The position numbers and the translations under genes are program-made. This document shows positions 1 to 11,000 of a stretch of DNA of 64,000 nt, piece after piece; within the stretch, counting starts at the first letter, position 1, and every line of letters starts with the position of its first letter. The stretch covers positions 1-64,000 of the forward strand of contig CAWGCA010000020.1 in the NCBI GenBank assembly GCA_963820955.1, written 5' to 3'. The notes beneath the pieces were generated by a model, which saw nothing but the letters and a program-made list of their open reading frames with translations, was not told the origin of the DNA and did no database searches. This DNA comes from CAWGCA01 sp963820955 (GTDB taxonomy: Bacteria; Pseudomonadota; Gammaproteobacteria; Chromatiales; Chromatiaceae).

Positions 1-1430
1 CGGTCATCACCCCACTGCTCCGACCGGAGGGGGCCCTGGCGTCCGCCATGGTCGCGGCAACCTTAATCATCCTTCCCTGCCCGTCGACCGCCCCCACGTG
101 GAAGGCAAGACTGTTCGGTGCCAGCGCACTAGGGGGGGCACTCCTCACGCCGTCGCTTCACCTCGCAATGACCGGCTCGCCCGCGTCAAATACAACCGCG
201 GTCAAGTGGCTGGCCGTCAATCCCTACTTCACCCTCGGCTCCCATGGAACCAGGTCGGAGAGAACCTCGGCGTGTTCTTCTCAACCCTGCTCGACGGGCA
301 GCAGTGGAGTGCCGTGTTCCTGCCGGAAGGTGCGCTGCCCTTACGCTCATGGCGCTCGCCGCCATTCCTATCGCGGGCTGGCGCGCCAACAAGCCCTGGC
401 GCGCGCTGTTCGTGTTGATCGTCGCGTTGTCGATTCTTGTTCCTTGCACGTACCACACGTTTCTTTGGAACCGTCTGCGCTACCTCTGCCCTTCGCCCCC
501 GCGTGGTTCATGGCGCTGCCTGCTTCGCGAGACTCACCGGTGACGTGCTCGCCTTCATCCGCCCCCGCTGGGCCTTTGTCGCTCCCGTGTTGGGTGGCGT
601 GGTGGCCGGCGCGCTCACAACCAACCTCAAGTGGACCTTGAGCGATTTGGGCAAGAGCTCGTCTGCCATCGACCTCCAGCAGGTCACACTCGGCCGGTGG
701 GCACGGGAGCACCTCCCCACGGGCGCCATCATCGGCGTGAACGACACTGGCGCCATCGCCTACTTCTCTGAACGTGCCACCTTCGACGTCATCGGTCTCA
801 CCACCCAACAAGAGGCACGCTATTGGGTCGCGGGCGCTGGCTCGAGGTTCGAGCACTACGAACGGCTCTATGCCGCTACGCCCAGAAGTTCCCCACGCAC
901 TTCATTGTCTACCCCCAGTGGATGCAATGCGAAGCCGTGCTTGGGAAACGTCTGCATGAGGCAAGTGTCTACGACCAGACCATCCTCGGCGGCGTAACCA
1001 TGATCGTCTACGAAGCTCGCGTCGACTTGCTCGGCTCCGGTGCCCGACCATCCAGCAACCGCTCAACGGCGAACTCATCGACGAAGTCGATGTTGCCGAC
1101 CTCGAATCCGAGAGCGAACACGCCTATGAAATCGAGCACGGAGCCGGTCGCGAGACCCGCGAACAAAGTCGACTCCGACTTCGTCTTGGGTGGATTGGTC
1201 GATGGGGGTCGTGACGACGACGAGATCGTCAACCTGGTCCCAGGTGATGACGACAATGGCGACGATGTCAACAGCGGAGCAAGCGATCGCGTTTGGGCAG
1301 ATGGAGGGCGCTTCTACCGATCCGCGGATCGGTTCATCGCACGCTTGCGCCCGGGTGTGGCAACCCTCGCGGTGGCGCGGTGGGTTGGTCCCGATGATGG
1401 AGAGGTCGAGCTTGTGGTCGAGTCAGGGCC
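1..1430 (+). pseudogene. Frameshift-broken membrane glycosyltransferase-like fragment at the contig edge
   Basis: No single frame is open, but recognisable coding segments follow one another while hopping between all three plus-strand frames. Approximate steps are frame 3 to 240 (RPEGALASAM then hydrophobic helices), frame 2 to 330 (GVFFSTLLDGQQW), frame 1 to 480 (a hydrophobic helix IAGWRANKPWRALFVLIVAL), frame 3 to 545, frame 2 to 880 (GAIIGVNDTGAIAYFSERAT), frame 1 to 1040, then another change and frame 1 again from about 1190. The pattern of helices followed by a periplasmic D-x-G-A-x-A-Y-F segment resembles the C-terminal part of GT39/ArnT-like membrane glycosyltransferases; that family assignment is an inference. 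At least six shifts in 1.4 kb suggest sequencing or assembly error at the contig edge more than slow decay. Style and composition differ from the rest of the window, so a foreign or chimeric origin is possible. Confidence 0.5.
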
Positions 1431-4400
1431 CGCATCGATGGTGACCGCCGCGGTGTCGGAGTTGGTCCCGTCGGTGGCCTCAACCGTCAATATGTACTGC
1501 TGCGTGGTCTCGTAATCCAGATTGGTGTTGTCGGTGACCGTGATGGCACCGGTGCCCGCATCGATGCTGAAGATCCCATCGGCGTTGCCGGCGGTGATCG
1601 AATAGGTCAGGGCCTGGCCGTCGAGGTCGGTGTCGTTGCCGGTGTTGGCCTCGTTGAGGTTGGCTATCGCCGTAGTGTTGACCGCGTCCTCGGCAACGGA
1701 AGTCGTTACGTTATTAATCAGCGGCGCATCATTGACCGCTGTAATATTGATGGTTGCCGAATCCGACCCCGTCAATGCCCCACCGGAGCCCGTGTTGCCC
1801 AGGTCGTCGACTTGAAGGGTGAGGGTATCGCTGGCCGGTGGATTATCGGAACTGTCGATATAGCTCAGCGTCGCACCCAGGTTGCCGGCCAGCAGGGTAT
1901 TGATCTGGCCGATGGTACCGGTCAGCGTCAGCGTGGAGGTTCCTTCTCCGCCAACGGTGACACCGCTGGTACCTGTGGTGGCATTCAGCGCGCCGGAGAC
2001 GACGGACAGGGTCGCCTCAACGACTGCACCGCCGTCATCGTTGTCACCGATGGACAGCCCGGTCCCCTGGAGCGTGAGCGCAACCTGTTCAGTGGCACTG
2101 TAGCTGGCCGGGGTGATTGTCGCTGTGGGCGCATCATTGACCGCGGTGACGTTTAAGTTGAAAGTGCCGCTCGCGGGCGTGGAGCCGTCTTCACCGCCGT
2201 CGGCCAACGAGAATGCGAAGCTGTCGCTCGTAGTCTCGCTGCCGTCGTGATCGTAGGTCAGAAGGCCAGCATCGATGTCCGCCTGGGTGAAGGTATCATT
2301 CACGCCGAGCGCGACACCGCTCAGGCGCAGGGTGCCGTTGGCGTTTGCCGTGGTGATGGTGTAGGTCAACTCCGCCCCGTCATCGTCCGGATCGGCTTCG
2401 TTGAGCATGGTGCCGGTGATCACGGTGCCGGTTGCACCTTCGGCAACTGTCATGCCGGTATTGGTACCAACAACCGGGCTGTCATTAACCGCTGTTACTG
2501 TGATCGTAACCGGCGCTTCGCTCGACTCGTTTCCGTCAGTGTCCTTGATGGTGTAGGTAAAGGTATCACCAATTGTCTCGCTGCCGTCATGGGTGTAGGT
2601 CACGGTGCCATCGAAGTTGTTCACAATACTGCCGTTGGCTGGGCCCGAGGTGATGACAATGCTGGTCAGGTCCAGACTGTTTTCATAATCGGTGTCATTG
2701 GCGGCCAGGTCGATGATGGTTGACGTGCCTTCAGCGAGGGTGGCGGCATCATCGCCGGCACGCGGTGGCAGGTTGCTAACGACGATAACCGAGCGTGTGC
2801 CAACATTGCTGGTATCGGAACCATCAAAAACTGTGAAATTAACAAAGAGCTGCCCCTCGGACGGATTAGGGTTGGAATCATCGTACTGGATTGATCGCAG
2901 CGCGGTCTGGTAGTCGGCAACAGTCGCCGTACCGGTCAATGTCAGAATCCCGGAATTGTTAATGTAACTGCCCGTGATGCCGAGCTGGTCGGTAAACAGC
3001 AGGCGGTCCTGGCCTTTCTGGAAACCTTTGTCAAACCAGACCTGGGCTGACTCCAGCGTTGCACTATCGACATCGGTAATGGTAAGTGCGGGATCGACAT
3101 CGATCGGGTCAGTCAAAAACAGTACATCTGTCGGATCAACAGTCACGACCGGTGCGTCATTGATATTAACCACGGCAGTCGTCTGCGCGGAGGTCAGGCT
3201 CTCTGCGGTGCCGTCACCGTCGGTGTAATCCACGCGCACGCTGATCAGCGCGCCGACATCGTTATCGCCGAGTGTGTAGGTTGAAGCGGTTGCACCGGCA
3301 ATGGCAACTCCACCACGCAACCACTGGTAACTGAAGGCGCCGAGGCCATCGACATCGCTGATGCCCGAGGTATCGGCCGTCAGGGTCTGGTCTTCAGTAA
3401 CTGTACCCGTAACAACCGGCAATCCGGAAGGTGCATCGTTGGCCGGTGTGATACTGGTCCCGAGCGTGACCGCATTGCCGCCGTCGCTGTAGGCGGTCGT
3501 GCCGCCGCTGCTTGTTATATCGATCGTGCCGCCCTCGGTAACCGCGCCGGCCGAGTCTTCGATCAGCCGGATGGTCAGTGTGCCGGGACTGCCGTTGTAG
3601 TCCGCATTAGGCAGGAAGCGCACCAGCGTGGTCGGTTCCAGCACCAGGGCGCTCGACGTCGAGACCGAGGTGCTGACATCGACCCAGCTCGTGCCGTTGT
3701 GCCACTGCCAGACACCCTCGCCGGCTCCATTGGCTGTATTTGCGACGATGGCCACGCCGGCAAGGGCATCGGCCGTGGACCCTCCGCTCACTTCATCCGT
3801 GGCGTCGCTGAACACCGATCCGAATAGCGACGACACTGTGGCGCCGGCCGGGTCTGCGGTGTCTTCATTGATCGGAGCGAGGCTAACCGTTCCCGCCGTC
3901 GCGGTGGGCGCGTCGTTGACCGCATCGACACCAATGCTGACCGAGGTGGCCGCGCTGCTGAATGCCGTCGTGCCGCCACGTACGCTGGCGTCGCCCAGGT
4001 CACCGGCCGTGCCGGTCGTCTGGTCCCAGGCAACCATCTTGAACGGGTAGACAGTGCCGTTGAAGTCCGCATCGGGAACGAAGCGGACACGCGTGGTGGC
4101 ATCGGCCGCCAGCAGGCGGGCCGAGGATTCCGAGACATTGCCGACCGCGAACCAGTTGGTGCCGTCGAGGGTGTACTGCCACTCACCGTTGGTGTTGTCG
4201 ACCTCGATGATCGCGATGCCTTCGAGCGCACCGCTGTCCGGGTCGCTGGTCGTCGTCGTGAAGGTCGAGACCAGCTTGCCGGCACTGTTGAAGACGTCCT
4301 CGTTGATCGCAGGGAACAGCGAAGCGGCCGCACCGGAAGGTGCGTCGTTGACCGCAGTGACCGTGATGGACGCTGTCTCGGTGGCCGTACTGAATGCTGT

Positions 4401-7400
4401 AATGCCACCGTTGATGCTCGCATCGACCTTGGAACCAGTCGTGCCGCTGGTCTGATCCCAGGCACGGAAGGTTATGCTGGCCGAATCGGCGTTCAGCGTG
4501 TCGGGCACGAAGCGTAGCCTGTCGGTATCACGCAGCAGCAGCGCGGACGCATCGGACACCGTGCCGACATCAGTCCAGATACTGCCGCCATCAGTCGAGT
4601 ACTGCCAGGTGCCGTTACTGCTGTTCAGGCCGGTGAGCGCTATACCTTCGGGGTCGCCGCCATCCGCGTCGGTGATCCGATCGCCACCGGCGCTAGCGAT
4701 GATCTCGGCCACCGTATTGCCGCCGTTGGCCGTCTGGTCCTCGGTGATGGTCGTCAGTGCCATGTCGCCGCTATTGTCGACTACGGGCGCACTGTTTTCT
4801 GGGTTGATGGTGACCTGGTGGCTCGGCACGAAGTTCAGGTAGGTGGGACCATCAAGACCGCCTGACCCGCCGGTGAAATACTCGTCGACATAGACCCCTG
4901 TGGTCGCATCGAAACGCAGCACATTGTCGCCATAGTAGCTCGCGACATAGAGATAGCCATCGGGAGCAAAAGCCAGACCCGTGGCGCCATTCAGACTGCC
5001 GCCGGACGTGAATACGTCAATGAAGGTTCCATTCGTCCCGTCGTAACGGAGGACCTCATTGCTAGTCGGCGACGTCACGTAGAGGTTGCCATCGGGTCCA
5101 AAGGCCATGTCCTCCGGCGAGTTAAGTCCGCCGCTCCCGGCCGTGACGAACACGTCGATGAATGCGCCCGTATCGCCATCGTAGCGGACGACGTTGTTGG
5201 ACGAGAATCCAACGGCGTAGAGGTTGCCGTCGGGACCGAAGGTAACCGACATGGTGTTGGAAAGGCCACCGCCAGCGGCGAATGTACCCATGAACGCGCC
5301 GGTTGAACCGTCGTAACGCAATATGCTGTCCGTGCCATTGCTGCCAACATAAAGGTGCCCATCCGCGCCAAAGGTCAGGCCCACGGGTTGATTAAGCCCG
5401 CCACTGTTCGCGACTACGAATTCATCGATGAAATTGCCGCTCGCGTCGTAGCGCAGCACATTGTCCGACCCATAACCTGTGACATAGATGTTGCCGTCGG
5501 GTCCGGTAATCACCTCGTACGGGTCTACCAGGCCGTCGCCGGTGGCAAATTGCTCTAGGAACGCACCCGTCGCAGGCTCGTAGCGCACCAAGCCGTCGCT
5601 AGTGGAGTAGCTCGGGACCAGGAGGTCGCTCTGTAAATATGTCCCTTCGGTGTCCGAAGCGGCGGCGAGAATATTTTGGGTGAAGCCACCGTCCGCGTAG
5701 ACATGCGTGGCGGTGCTGGGATTGCCCGCGATTGTCTCGACCGTGCCGTCTCCCCAATCGATCGTCCAGTTGATCACATCTTCGGTCGCGCTTAGATTGA
5801 GGGTATAGCTCTCACCTACGTCGACTGTAGCGGCACCGGTAGCGGTGATGCTCGGCGCGATATTGTTGAGATCAATCGTAACGTCAGCCGTATCGTAGGC
5901 CCCTTCGGCATCGATCGCGGCGACGGTCAGGTTGAAGGTCTGCGTGGTCTCGAAGTCGAGCGCCGTGGTATTGGCCACCGTGATCTGACCGGTGGTCGGA
6001 TCGATCGCGAAGGCGCCGTCGGTGTTCCCACCGATGATGGCATATTGCGGTGTGGCGCCTTCGGGATCTGTCGCTGAAATTGTCCCGACGTCCGATCCAT
6101 TGGCGCTGTTTTCCGCCACGTTGAAGGTCTGGTCGCCGAAAGACGGCGCCTGGTTCGGCATCAGGCTGATGCCGTTGATCGCCTCCTTGTTATCGTCGAA
6201 CTGGACATCCGCGCCCTCAAACAGGCGTTCTGCGGTAGCACTGGTGCTGCCAGCCCCGGTCGTACTGACGTCCAAGGCGAACAGGTCCCAGCGGGTGACA
6301 CCGATCTGGGTGCCGCTGCCGACATCGGCATCTTCACCGTCCACGGCGAGAATCAGCGTGCCCGGCTGTAACGTCCGGTCGCCGATAACACTCGTGTGCT
6401 CGACCAGTTCGATGGCGGTAATGTTCTTGCCGAAAGCGAGATTGCCGTCGCCGTCGATCAGGACCGATTCCGTACCGCTGGTCGTGTCGCCGAGTTGCGT
6501 CGCCTGAAAGCGCAGCACGCCCTTGCCACCAACGGAGTACAGCAAATCGCCGGCATTCAGCAGGGCGTCGCCCACCATCACCGACTGTTCCACCAGCGTG
6601 AAGGCGGTCACACCCGATCCGGTGTCGGTCCTGTCATAGAACAGTGAGAAGGTGCCCGTGCCGTAGTCGCCCGCCGTGGTCGGCCGGAACAGGATGATGT
6701 CACCGGCTTCATAGGCGACCGTGTCTAAGGTCTCATTGTCCTGGGTGGAAAAGAGCACATCGCCGGCCTGCAGCGCCATGGTGCCAACGGTCATGTCAGC
6801 AGTGACATAGTGGACACCATCGAGGCGGGTATCGGTCCCGGAAACGCCGTCGAGGTCGAACGCGGCCAGCGAGAAGGTCCCCGTCGTCGTACCCGGTTCG
6901 AAAGACAAGGTGCCGCCGGTCTCTGCGAAATTGATGACCTGGCCGGCCGCCCAGCTGTCGAGTCCGACGGCGCCCGGTGAACCCACGTCATCCACAGTGG
7001 TCAGCCACAGCGAGGTCTTGAACCCCTGCACGGTGATGTTGACCAGATCGGTGTCGCTCAACGCGCCGCCGGTGCCGGTGTTGCCCTGGTCGTTGGTAAT
7101 GATCTGAACGCTCGCCGTGCCGGTGAAGCCCGGGGTCGCGACAAAGGTCGCGCCCTCAAGGGCGGCATTGACGTCGGTGACCGTACCGGTGAAGGTCATG
7201 GTCGCATCGGCGGTGCCGTCGGCGGGTGGTGTAAAGGTCAGGCCCTTGGTGCCGGATAGGTTGAGCGTGCCATTGGTCACGGTCAGCGTGACCTCGACCG
7301 GGTTGCTACCCGCATCGAAGTCGCTGACCGAGATCGCGGTGCTGGTCGCCGACGAGAACAGCAGCATGCCGTCCTTGTCGATCGTCTGGTCAGACGGGAC

Positions 7401-8036
7401 CGCATTCTCCGGCGCGTCATTGGTGCCAGGCTCGTCGAGGTTGTTGAGATCAATCGTGACGGTGGCGGTGTCGTAGGCGCCGAAGTTGTCGATTGCCGCG
7501 ACGATCAGTGTAAAGCTCGGCGTGCTCTCGAAGTCGAGCGCTGCGCTGTTGGCCACGGTGATCTGACCGGACGCGGCATCGATCACGAAGGCACCGGCGC
7601 TGTTGCCGCCGGTGATCACGTAGCTGAGGGTATCCTCGCTGTCGAAATCGCTCGCCGCTATGCTGCCGACCACGCTGCCGTTGGCGCTGTTCTCGTCAAG
7701 GCTGAAGCTGGCATCATCGATAGTCGGTACGTAGTCCGGCTGATAGAGGGAGACACCCGAGATATTCTCTGTGCCATTGTCGTCGAGATTGACGTCGGAG
7801 CCGTCGAACACCAGGGTCGCGGTGGCCGCACCCGTGCCGTCGCCGGTCGCGGTCACGTCGAGTGCGAACACGTCGAAGCGCTCGGTGACAATCGTGGGGG
7901 CGTTACCGACCGCCGCGTCGTCTCCGGCTAACGAAACCAGGATCTGACCGCTGGTCAGCGTGGTGTCGCCGAGGGTGATGTCCTGCTCAACAAGGTCCAG
8001 GGCGACGATCATCCTGTCCGATATCAATGTCACCAC
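1314..8036 (-). CDS. C-terminal half of giant LEPR-XLL surface protein (split by frameshift; tail foreign)
   Basis: This 2,240-residue frame continues the giant protein of 7987-14454 after a one-base frame change near 8010; the annotated M is only an internal codon. It contains cadherin-like repeats with the recurrent pattern SANGS-VG-I-A-D, a PKD-like domain (WTIDWGDGTVE), a run of about seven NHL-type propeller blades (GPDGNLYV...VLRYDG) at about 4860-5620, Ig/Big-like repeats with the WQYSTDGG pattern, and VCBS/tandem-95 type repeats near the end (SVAEDAVN, DLDGQALTYSI). Such repeats are typical of calcium-dependent, extracellular adhesins. No outer-membrane anchor or RTX secretion signal is visible. 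Homology stops at TIDA (about 1431); the last 38 residues are read through the unrelated 1-1430 sequence, so the true C terminus is missing. Confidence 0.85.
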   Translation of the reverse strand: MVTLISDRMIVALDLVEQDITLGDTTLTSGQILVSLAGDDAAVGNAPTIVTERFDVFALDVTATGDGTGAATATLVFDGSDVNLDDNGTENISGVSLYQPDYVPTIDDASFSLDENSANGSVVGSIAASDFDSEDTLSYVITGGNSAGAFVIDAASGQITVANSAALDFESTPSFTLIVAAIDNFGAYDTATVTIDLNNLDEPGTNDAPENAVPSDQTIDKDGMLLFSSATSTAISVSDFDAGSNPVEVTLTVTNGTLNLSGTKGLTFTPPADGTADATMTFTGTVTDVNAALEGATFVATPGFTGTASVQIITNDQGNTGTGGALSDTDLVNITVQGFKTSLWLTTVDDVGSPGAVGLDSWAAGQVINFAETGGTLSFEPGTTTGTFSLAAFDLDGVSGTDTRLDGVHYVTADMTVGTMALQAGDVLFSTQDNETLDTVAYEAGDIILFRPTTAGDYGTGTFSLFYDRTDTGSGVTAFTLVEQSVMVGDALLNAGDLLYSVGGKGVLRFQATQLGDTTSGTESVLIDGDGNLAFGKNITAIELVEHTSVIGDRTLQPGTLILAVDGEDADVGSGTQIGVTRWDLFALDVSTTGAGSTSATAERLFEGADVQFDDNKEAINGISLMPNQAPSFGDQTFNVAENSANGSDVGTISATDPEGATPQYAIIGGNTDGAFAIDPTTGQITVANTTALDFETTQTFNLTVAAIDAEGAYDTADVTIDLNNIAPSITATGAATVDVGESYTLNLSATEDVINWTIDWGDGTVETIAGNPSTATHVYADGGFTQNILAAASDTEGTYLQSDLLVPSYSTSDGLVRYEPATGAFLEQFATGDGLVDPYEVITGPDGNIYVTGYGSDNVLRYDASGNFIDEFVVANSGGLNQPVGLTFGADGHLYVGSNGTDSILRYDGSTGAFMGTFAAGGGLSNTMSVTFGPDGNLYAVGFSSNNVVRYDGDTGAFIDVFVTAGSGGLNSPEDMAFGPDGNLYVTSPTSNEVLRYDGTNGTFIDVFTSGGSLNGATGLAFAPDGYLYVASYYGDNVLRFDATTGVYVDEYFTGGSGGLDGPTYLNFVPSHQVTINPENSAPVVDNSGDMALTTITEDQTANGGNTVAEIIASAGGDRITDADGGDPEGIALTGLNSSNGTWQYSTDGGSIWTDVGTVSDASALLLRDTDRLRFVPDTLNADSASITFRAWDQTSGTTGSKVDASINGGITAFSTATETASITVTAVNDAPSGAAASLFPAINEDVFNSAGKLVSTFTTTTSDPDSGALEGIAIIEVDNTNGEWQYTLDGTNWFAVGNVSESSARLLAADATTRVRFVPDADFNGTVYPFKMVAWDQTTGTAGDLGDASVRGGTTAFSSAATSVSIGVDAVNDAPTATAGTVSLAPINEDTADPAGATVSSLFGSVFSDATDEVSGGSTADALAGVAIVANTANGAGEGVWQWHNGTSWVDVSTSVSTSSALVLEPTTLVRFLPNADYNGSPGTLTIRLIEDSAGAVTEGGTIDITSSGGTTAYSDGGNAVTLGTSITPANDAPSGLPVVTGTVTEDQTLTADTSGISDVDGLGAFSYQWLRGGVAIAGATASTYTLGDNDVGALISVRVDYTDGDGTAESLTSAQTTAVVNINDAPVVTVDPTDVLFLTDPIDVDPALTITDVDSATLESAQVWFDKGFQKGQDRLLFTDQLGITGSYINNSGILTLTGTATVADYQTALRSIQYDDSNPNPSEGQLFVNFTVFDGSDTSNVGTRSVIVVSNLPPRAGDDAATLAEGTSTIIDLAANDTDYENSLDLTSIVITSGPANGSIVNNFDGTVTYTHDGSETIGDTFTYTIKDTDGNESSEAPVTITVTAVNDSPVVGTNTGMTVAEGATGTVITGTMLNEADPDDDGAELTYTITTANANGTLRLSGVALGVNDTFTQADIDAGLLTYDHDGSETTSDSFAFSLADGGEDGSTPASGTFNLNVTAVNDAPTATITPASYSATEQVALTLQGTGLSIGDNDDGGAVVEATLSVVSGALNATTGTSGVTVGGEGTSTLTLTGTIGQINTLLAGNLGATLSYIDSSDNPPASDTLTLQVDDLGNTGSGGALTGSDSATINITAVNDAPLINNVTTSVAEDAVNTTAIANLNEANTGNDTDLDGQALTYSITAGNADGIFSIDAGTGAITVTDNTNLDYETTQQYILTVEATDGTNSDTAAVTIDAGPDSTTSSTSPSSGPTHRATARVATPGRKRAMNRSADR

Positions 8037-11000
8037 CGTTGAGCAGCATGGTCAGCGTGCCGCCGGTGGTCGCGCCGAGCGTGCCCGGTTCGAAGCGGAA
8101 GATGTTCTTGGTGCTGCCGCCGTGTGCCAGCAGCAATTCGCCGGCGCTCAGTGTCACGTCACCGACCGTGGTGTCATGCTCCACCAGCGTGAACGCGGTC
8201 AGCGTCCCGAGCCCGATATCGTTGCCGTCGAACAGCAGGGTCAGGTTGCCGGCGCTGTAGTCGCCGGCCTCGGTCGGGCGGAAGATGAAGATGTCCCGGT
8301 CGTCGACCGTCAGGCCGCCGTCCAGATTCTCGTTCGTATTCACCGACAGCAGCAAGTCGCCGGCATACAGCTGCACATTGTTCGTGCCCACGGTCATGTC
8401 GCGCGAGACATAGTGGGTGCCGGTGACAATGGTGTCGCCGTCGCCGAAGTCATCGAGATTGAACACCGCCGAGAAGGTACCGGAGGTCGTGCTCGGTTCG
8501 AGGGTCAGCGATCCGCCGACGTTCAGTACACTGCCGCCGGTCCATTCGTTCAGACCGGGCGCCCCGCCACCGACGACGTCGTCGTTGGTGGTCAGCCACA
8601 GGGCGTTGTTCGGCTCCTGTACGGTGATGTCGATACTGTCGGTGTCGCTCTGCGCGCCGCCCGCGCCGCTGTTGCCGAGGTCGTCGGTCGTGATCTGGAC
8701 AGTCGCCGTACCGACGAAATCGCCCGTTGCGACAAAGGTCATGCCCTCGAGCGCGGCGTTGATGTCGGCGACCGTGCCGGTGAAGGTCATGTTCGCGTCG
8801 TCGGTGCCGTCAGCACCGCCGCTGAAGGTCAGGCCGTAGGTGGTCTGCAGGTTCAGCGTACCGTTGGTCGCGTCCAGCGTGACCTGGACGATTGCGCCGC
8901 CGGCGTCAGCATCGCTGATCGTGATCGCGGTACCGCGCGCCGACGAGAACACCAGCGCGCCGTTCTGCACGATCGGTTCGAGGGTCAGGGTCGACGGCAC
9001 GCTGTTGACCGGTGCGGTGTTGACGTCGCCGACCTCGACGGTGACCGCGTCGACATCGGTCTTCGGACTGCCGCCACCGGCGGCAAAGTCGGTGGTGGTG
9101 ATCTGCACGCTGGCGAAGCCCTCGAACGCGGCAGTCGGGTCGAACTGCAGGCCGTCGAGTGCGGCATTGACATCGGCCACGGTACCGCTGAAGGTCACCG
9201 CGTCGGTGCCGTCTCCGACGATCGAGGCCAGGCTGCCCGTGGCACCGGGATTCAGCGTCAAGACGCCGTTAGTCGCCGTCAGCGTGACCTCGACGCTGGG
9301 GTCATCCGAGTCGGCGACGCTGATCAGGTTGCCATTGGCGGTGCTGAACACCACCGCCGTGTCGACCGCGGTGTTCTGCGTGGCCGGCACCGTGTTGACC
9401 GGTGCCGCGTTGGGCTCGACCAGTACGCCATCCTGGTCGTAGATGAACACGAACGGCTGGTTCTTGGTCTCGCCAGTATCGGTCAACCGGACATTATCCG
9501 AATCCCACGCGCTGCCGTTCCACAGTACGTAGTGCATTTCGCTGTTGGCATCCTGCACCGACAGCATGACGTGGTCGCTGGTCGGACCGCTGTCCAGGGT
9601 CATACTGTTCGGCAACGCGCCGAGGTCGGGACTGTCGACCGGATCGGCCTCGGCCGACCAGCCATTCGTGGCATCCCAGGTGCGGTATTTGACGATCGAG
9701 CTACCGCTCTCGCCATAGACCGCGAGCGCCTGCCCGGTGGAACTCTCGAAGGCAACAGACAGGTTTGGGTAGATGGTGCCAGTGGTACCGGTCTCGGCGA
9801 GAACCGACGTGTCCCAGGCGCTGCCATCCCAAACGTTCAGCCAGACCTCGCCCGCCCCGCTCATGGTCGCCAGCGCGATACGGTCGGTCGTGTAGTCGTT
9901 GGCAGTCACCAGCCAGGCCGCGTCATCAGTCACGCCGGCGGTGGCCGGCACGCTGGCCTGTGTGCTCCAGCTGGAGCCGTCCCAGATCCGGTAGTACACC
10001 GCCGAGCTGCCCTCGATACCGTAGGTGACCATCGCGTCACCGGTCTGTGCCTCGAATGCAACGGCAATGGCGGACTGATCGCTTTCGGCCGAGCCCGAGG
10101 TGTCCAGCGTCGTCGCGCCGACCCAGGCAGAGCCGTCCCAGATCATCACATGATCGTCGGCAGTCACGTCGCTGACGACCAGCGCAAGGCTATCGCTTCC
10201 CGGATCGAACGCCAGCCGGAGATTCTGTGGTTCGGTCCCGGTATAGAGACCGATGCTCTGCGGCGTCGACCAGCTGCTGCCGTCCCAGACCGCGAAACGC
10301 AGCTTGTCGCCGGCGGGTTGACTGTTGTCGTTCCAGACCACGACCGCATCGCCGCTCTGCTGTTCGTAGGCGACCTCGGCCCCGTACCAGTAGGTCTCGC
10401 TGACCGTGCCCATGCTGAGCGGCAGGGCGCTCCACGAAGAGCCATTCCATAGCTCGCCGGTGACGTTGCCGGAGTTGTCCACCCCGACCACGATCTTCTC
10501 GTCGCGGGTCGGCGCGTCGGCGCCCTGCACCGTGCGGTAGCGGTCTGAGAGCGCGTCGGTACCGCTGGTCGCCCCAAAACTGCTGCCGTCCCAGTTGCTG
10601 GTCTGCGGCGTATTCGAGGAGTTTGACCAGACAGCGGCACCCGGGTCGGTCACCTGGGTGACCGTGACGGTGATGTCCTGGGTATCGGCTCCCGTGTTGC
10701 CGTCGGAGACCGTGACCGTCACCTGATAGTCGTTGTCCGAATTGGCGTCGGCAGGTGCCTCGAAATCCGGCAGGGCCTTAAAGGTCAGGGCCCCGGTCAC
10801 GCTGTCGATATTGAACCGCGCCGCATCGGTACCGCTGATCGAATAGCTGAGTGTATCGCCCGGGTTGCCATCGCTTGCGGTGACAGTCGTGACCGCGAGC
10901 GTGTTTTCGTCGACGCTGATCGCGGCACTGGCGCCACCGCCATTCGAGGTGATCACCGGTAAATAGTTGACCTCGTTGACGGTGATGCTGATGACGTCAG

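Noticed and set aside
7960..10452. 830-residue plus-strand open frame opposite the giant adhesin
   Set aside because: Composition is rich in Arg, Gly and His as expected for an antisense shadow of repeat-rich DNA; no recognisable domain.
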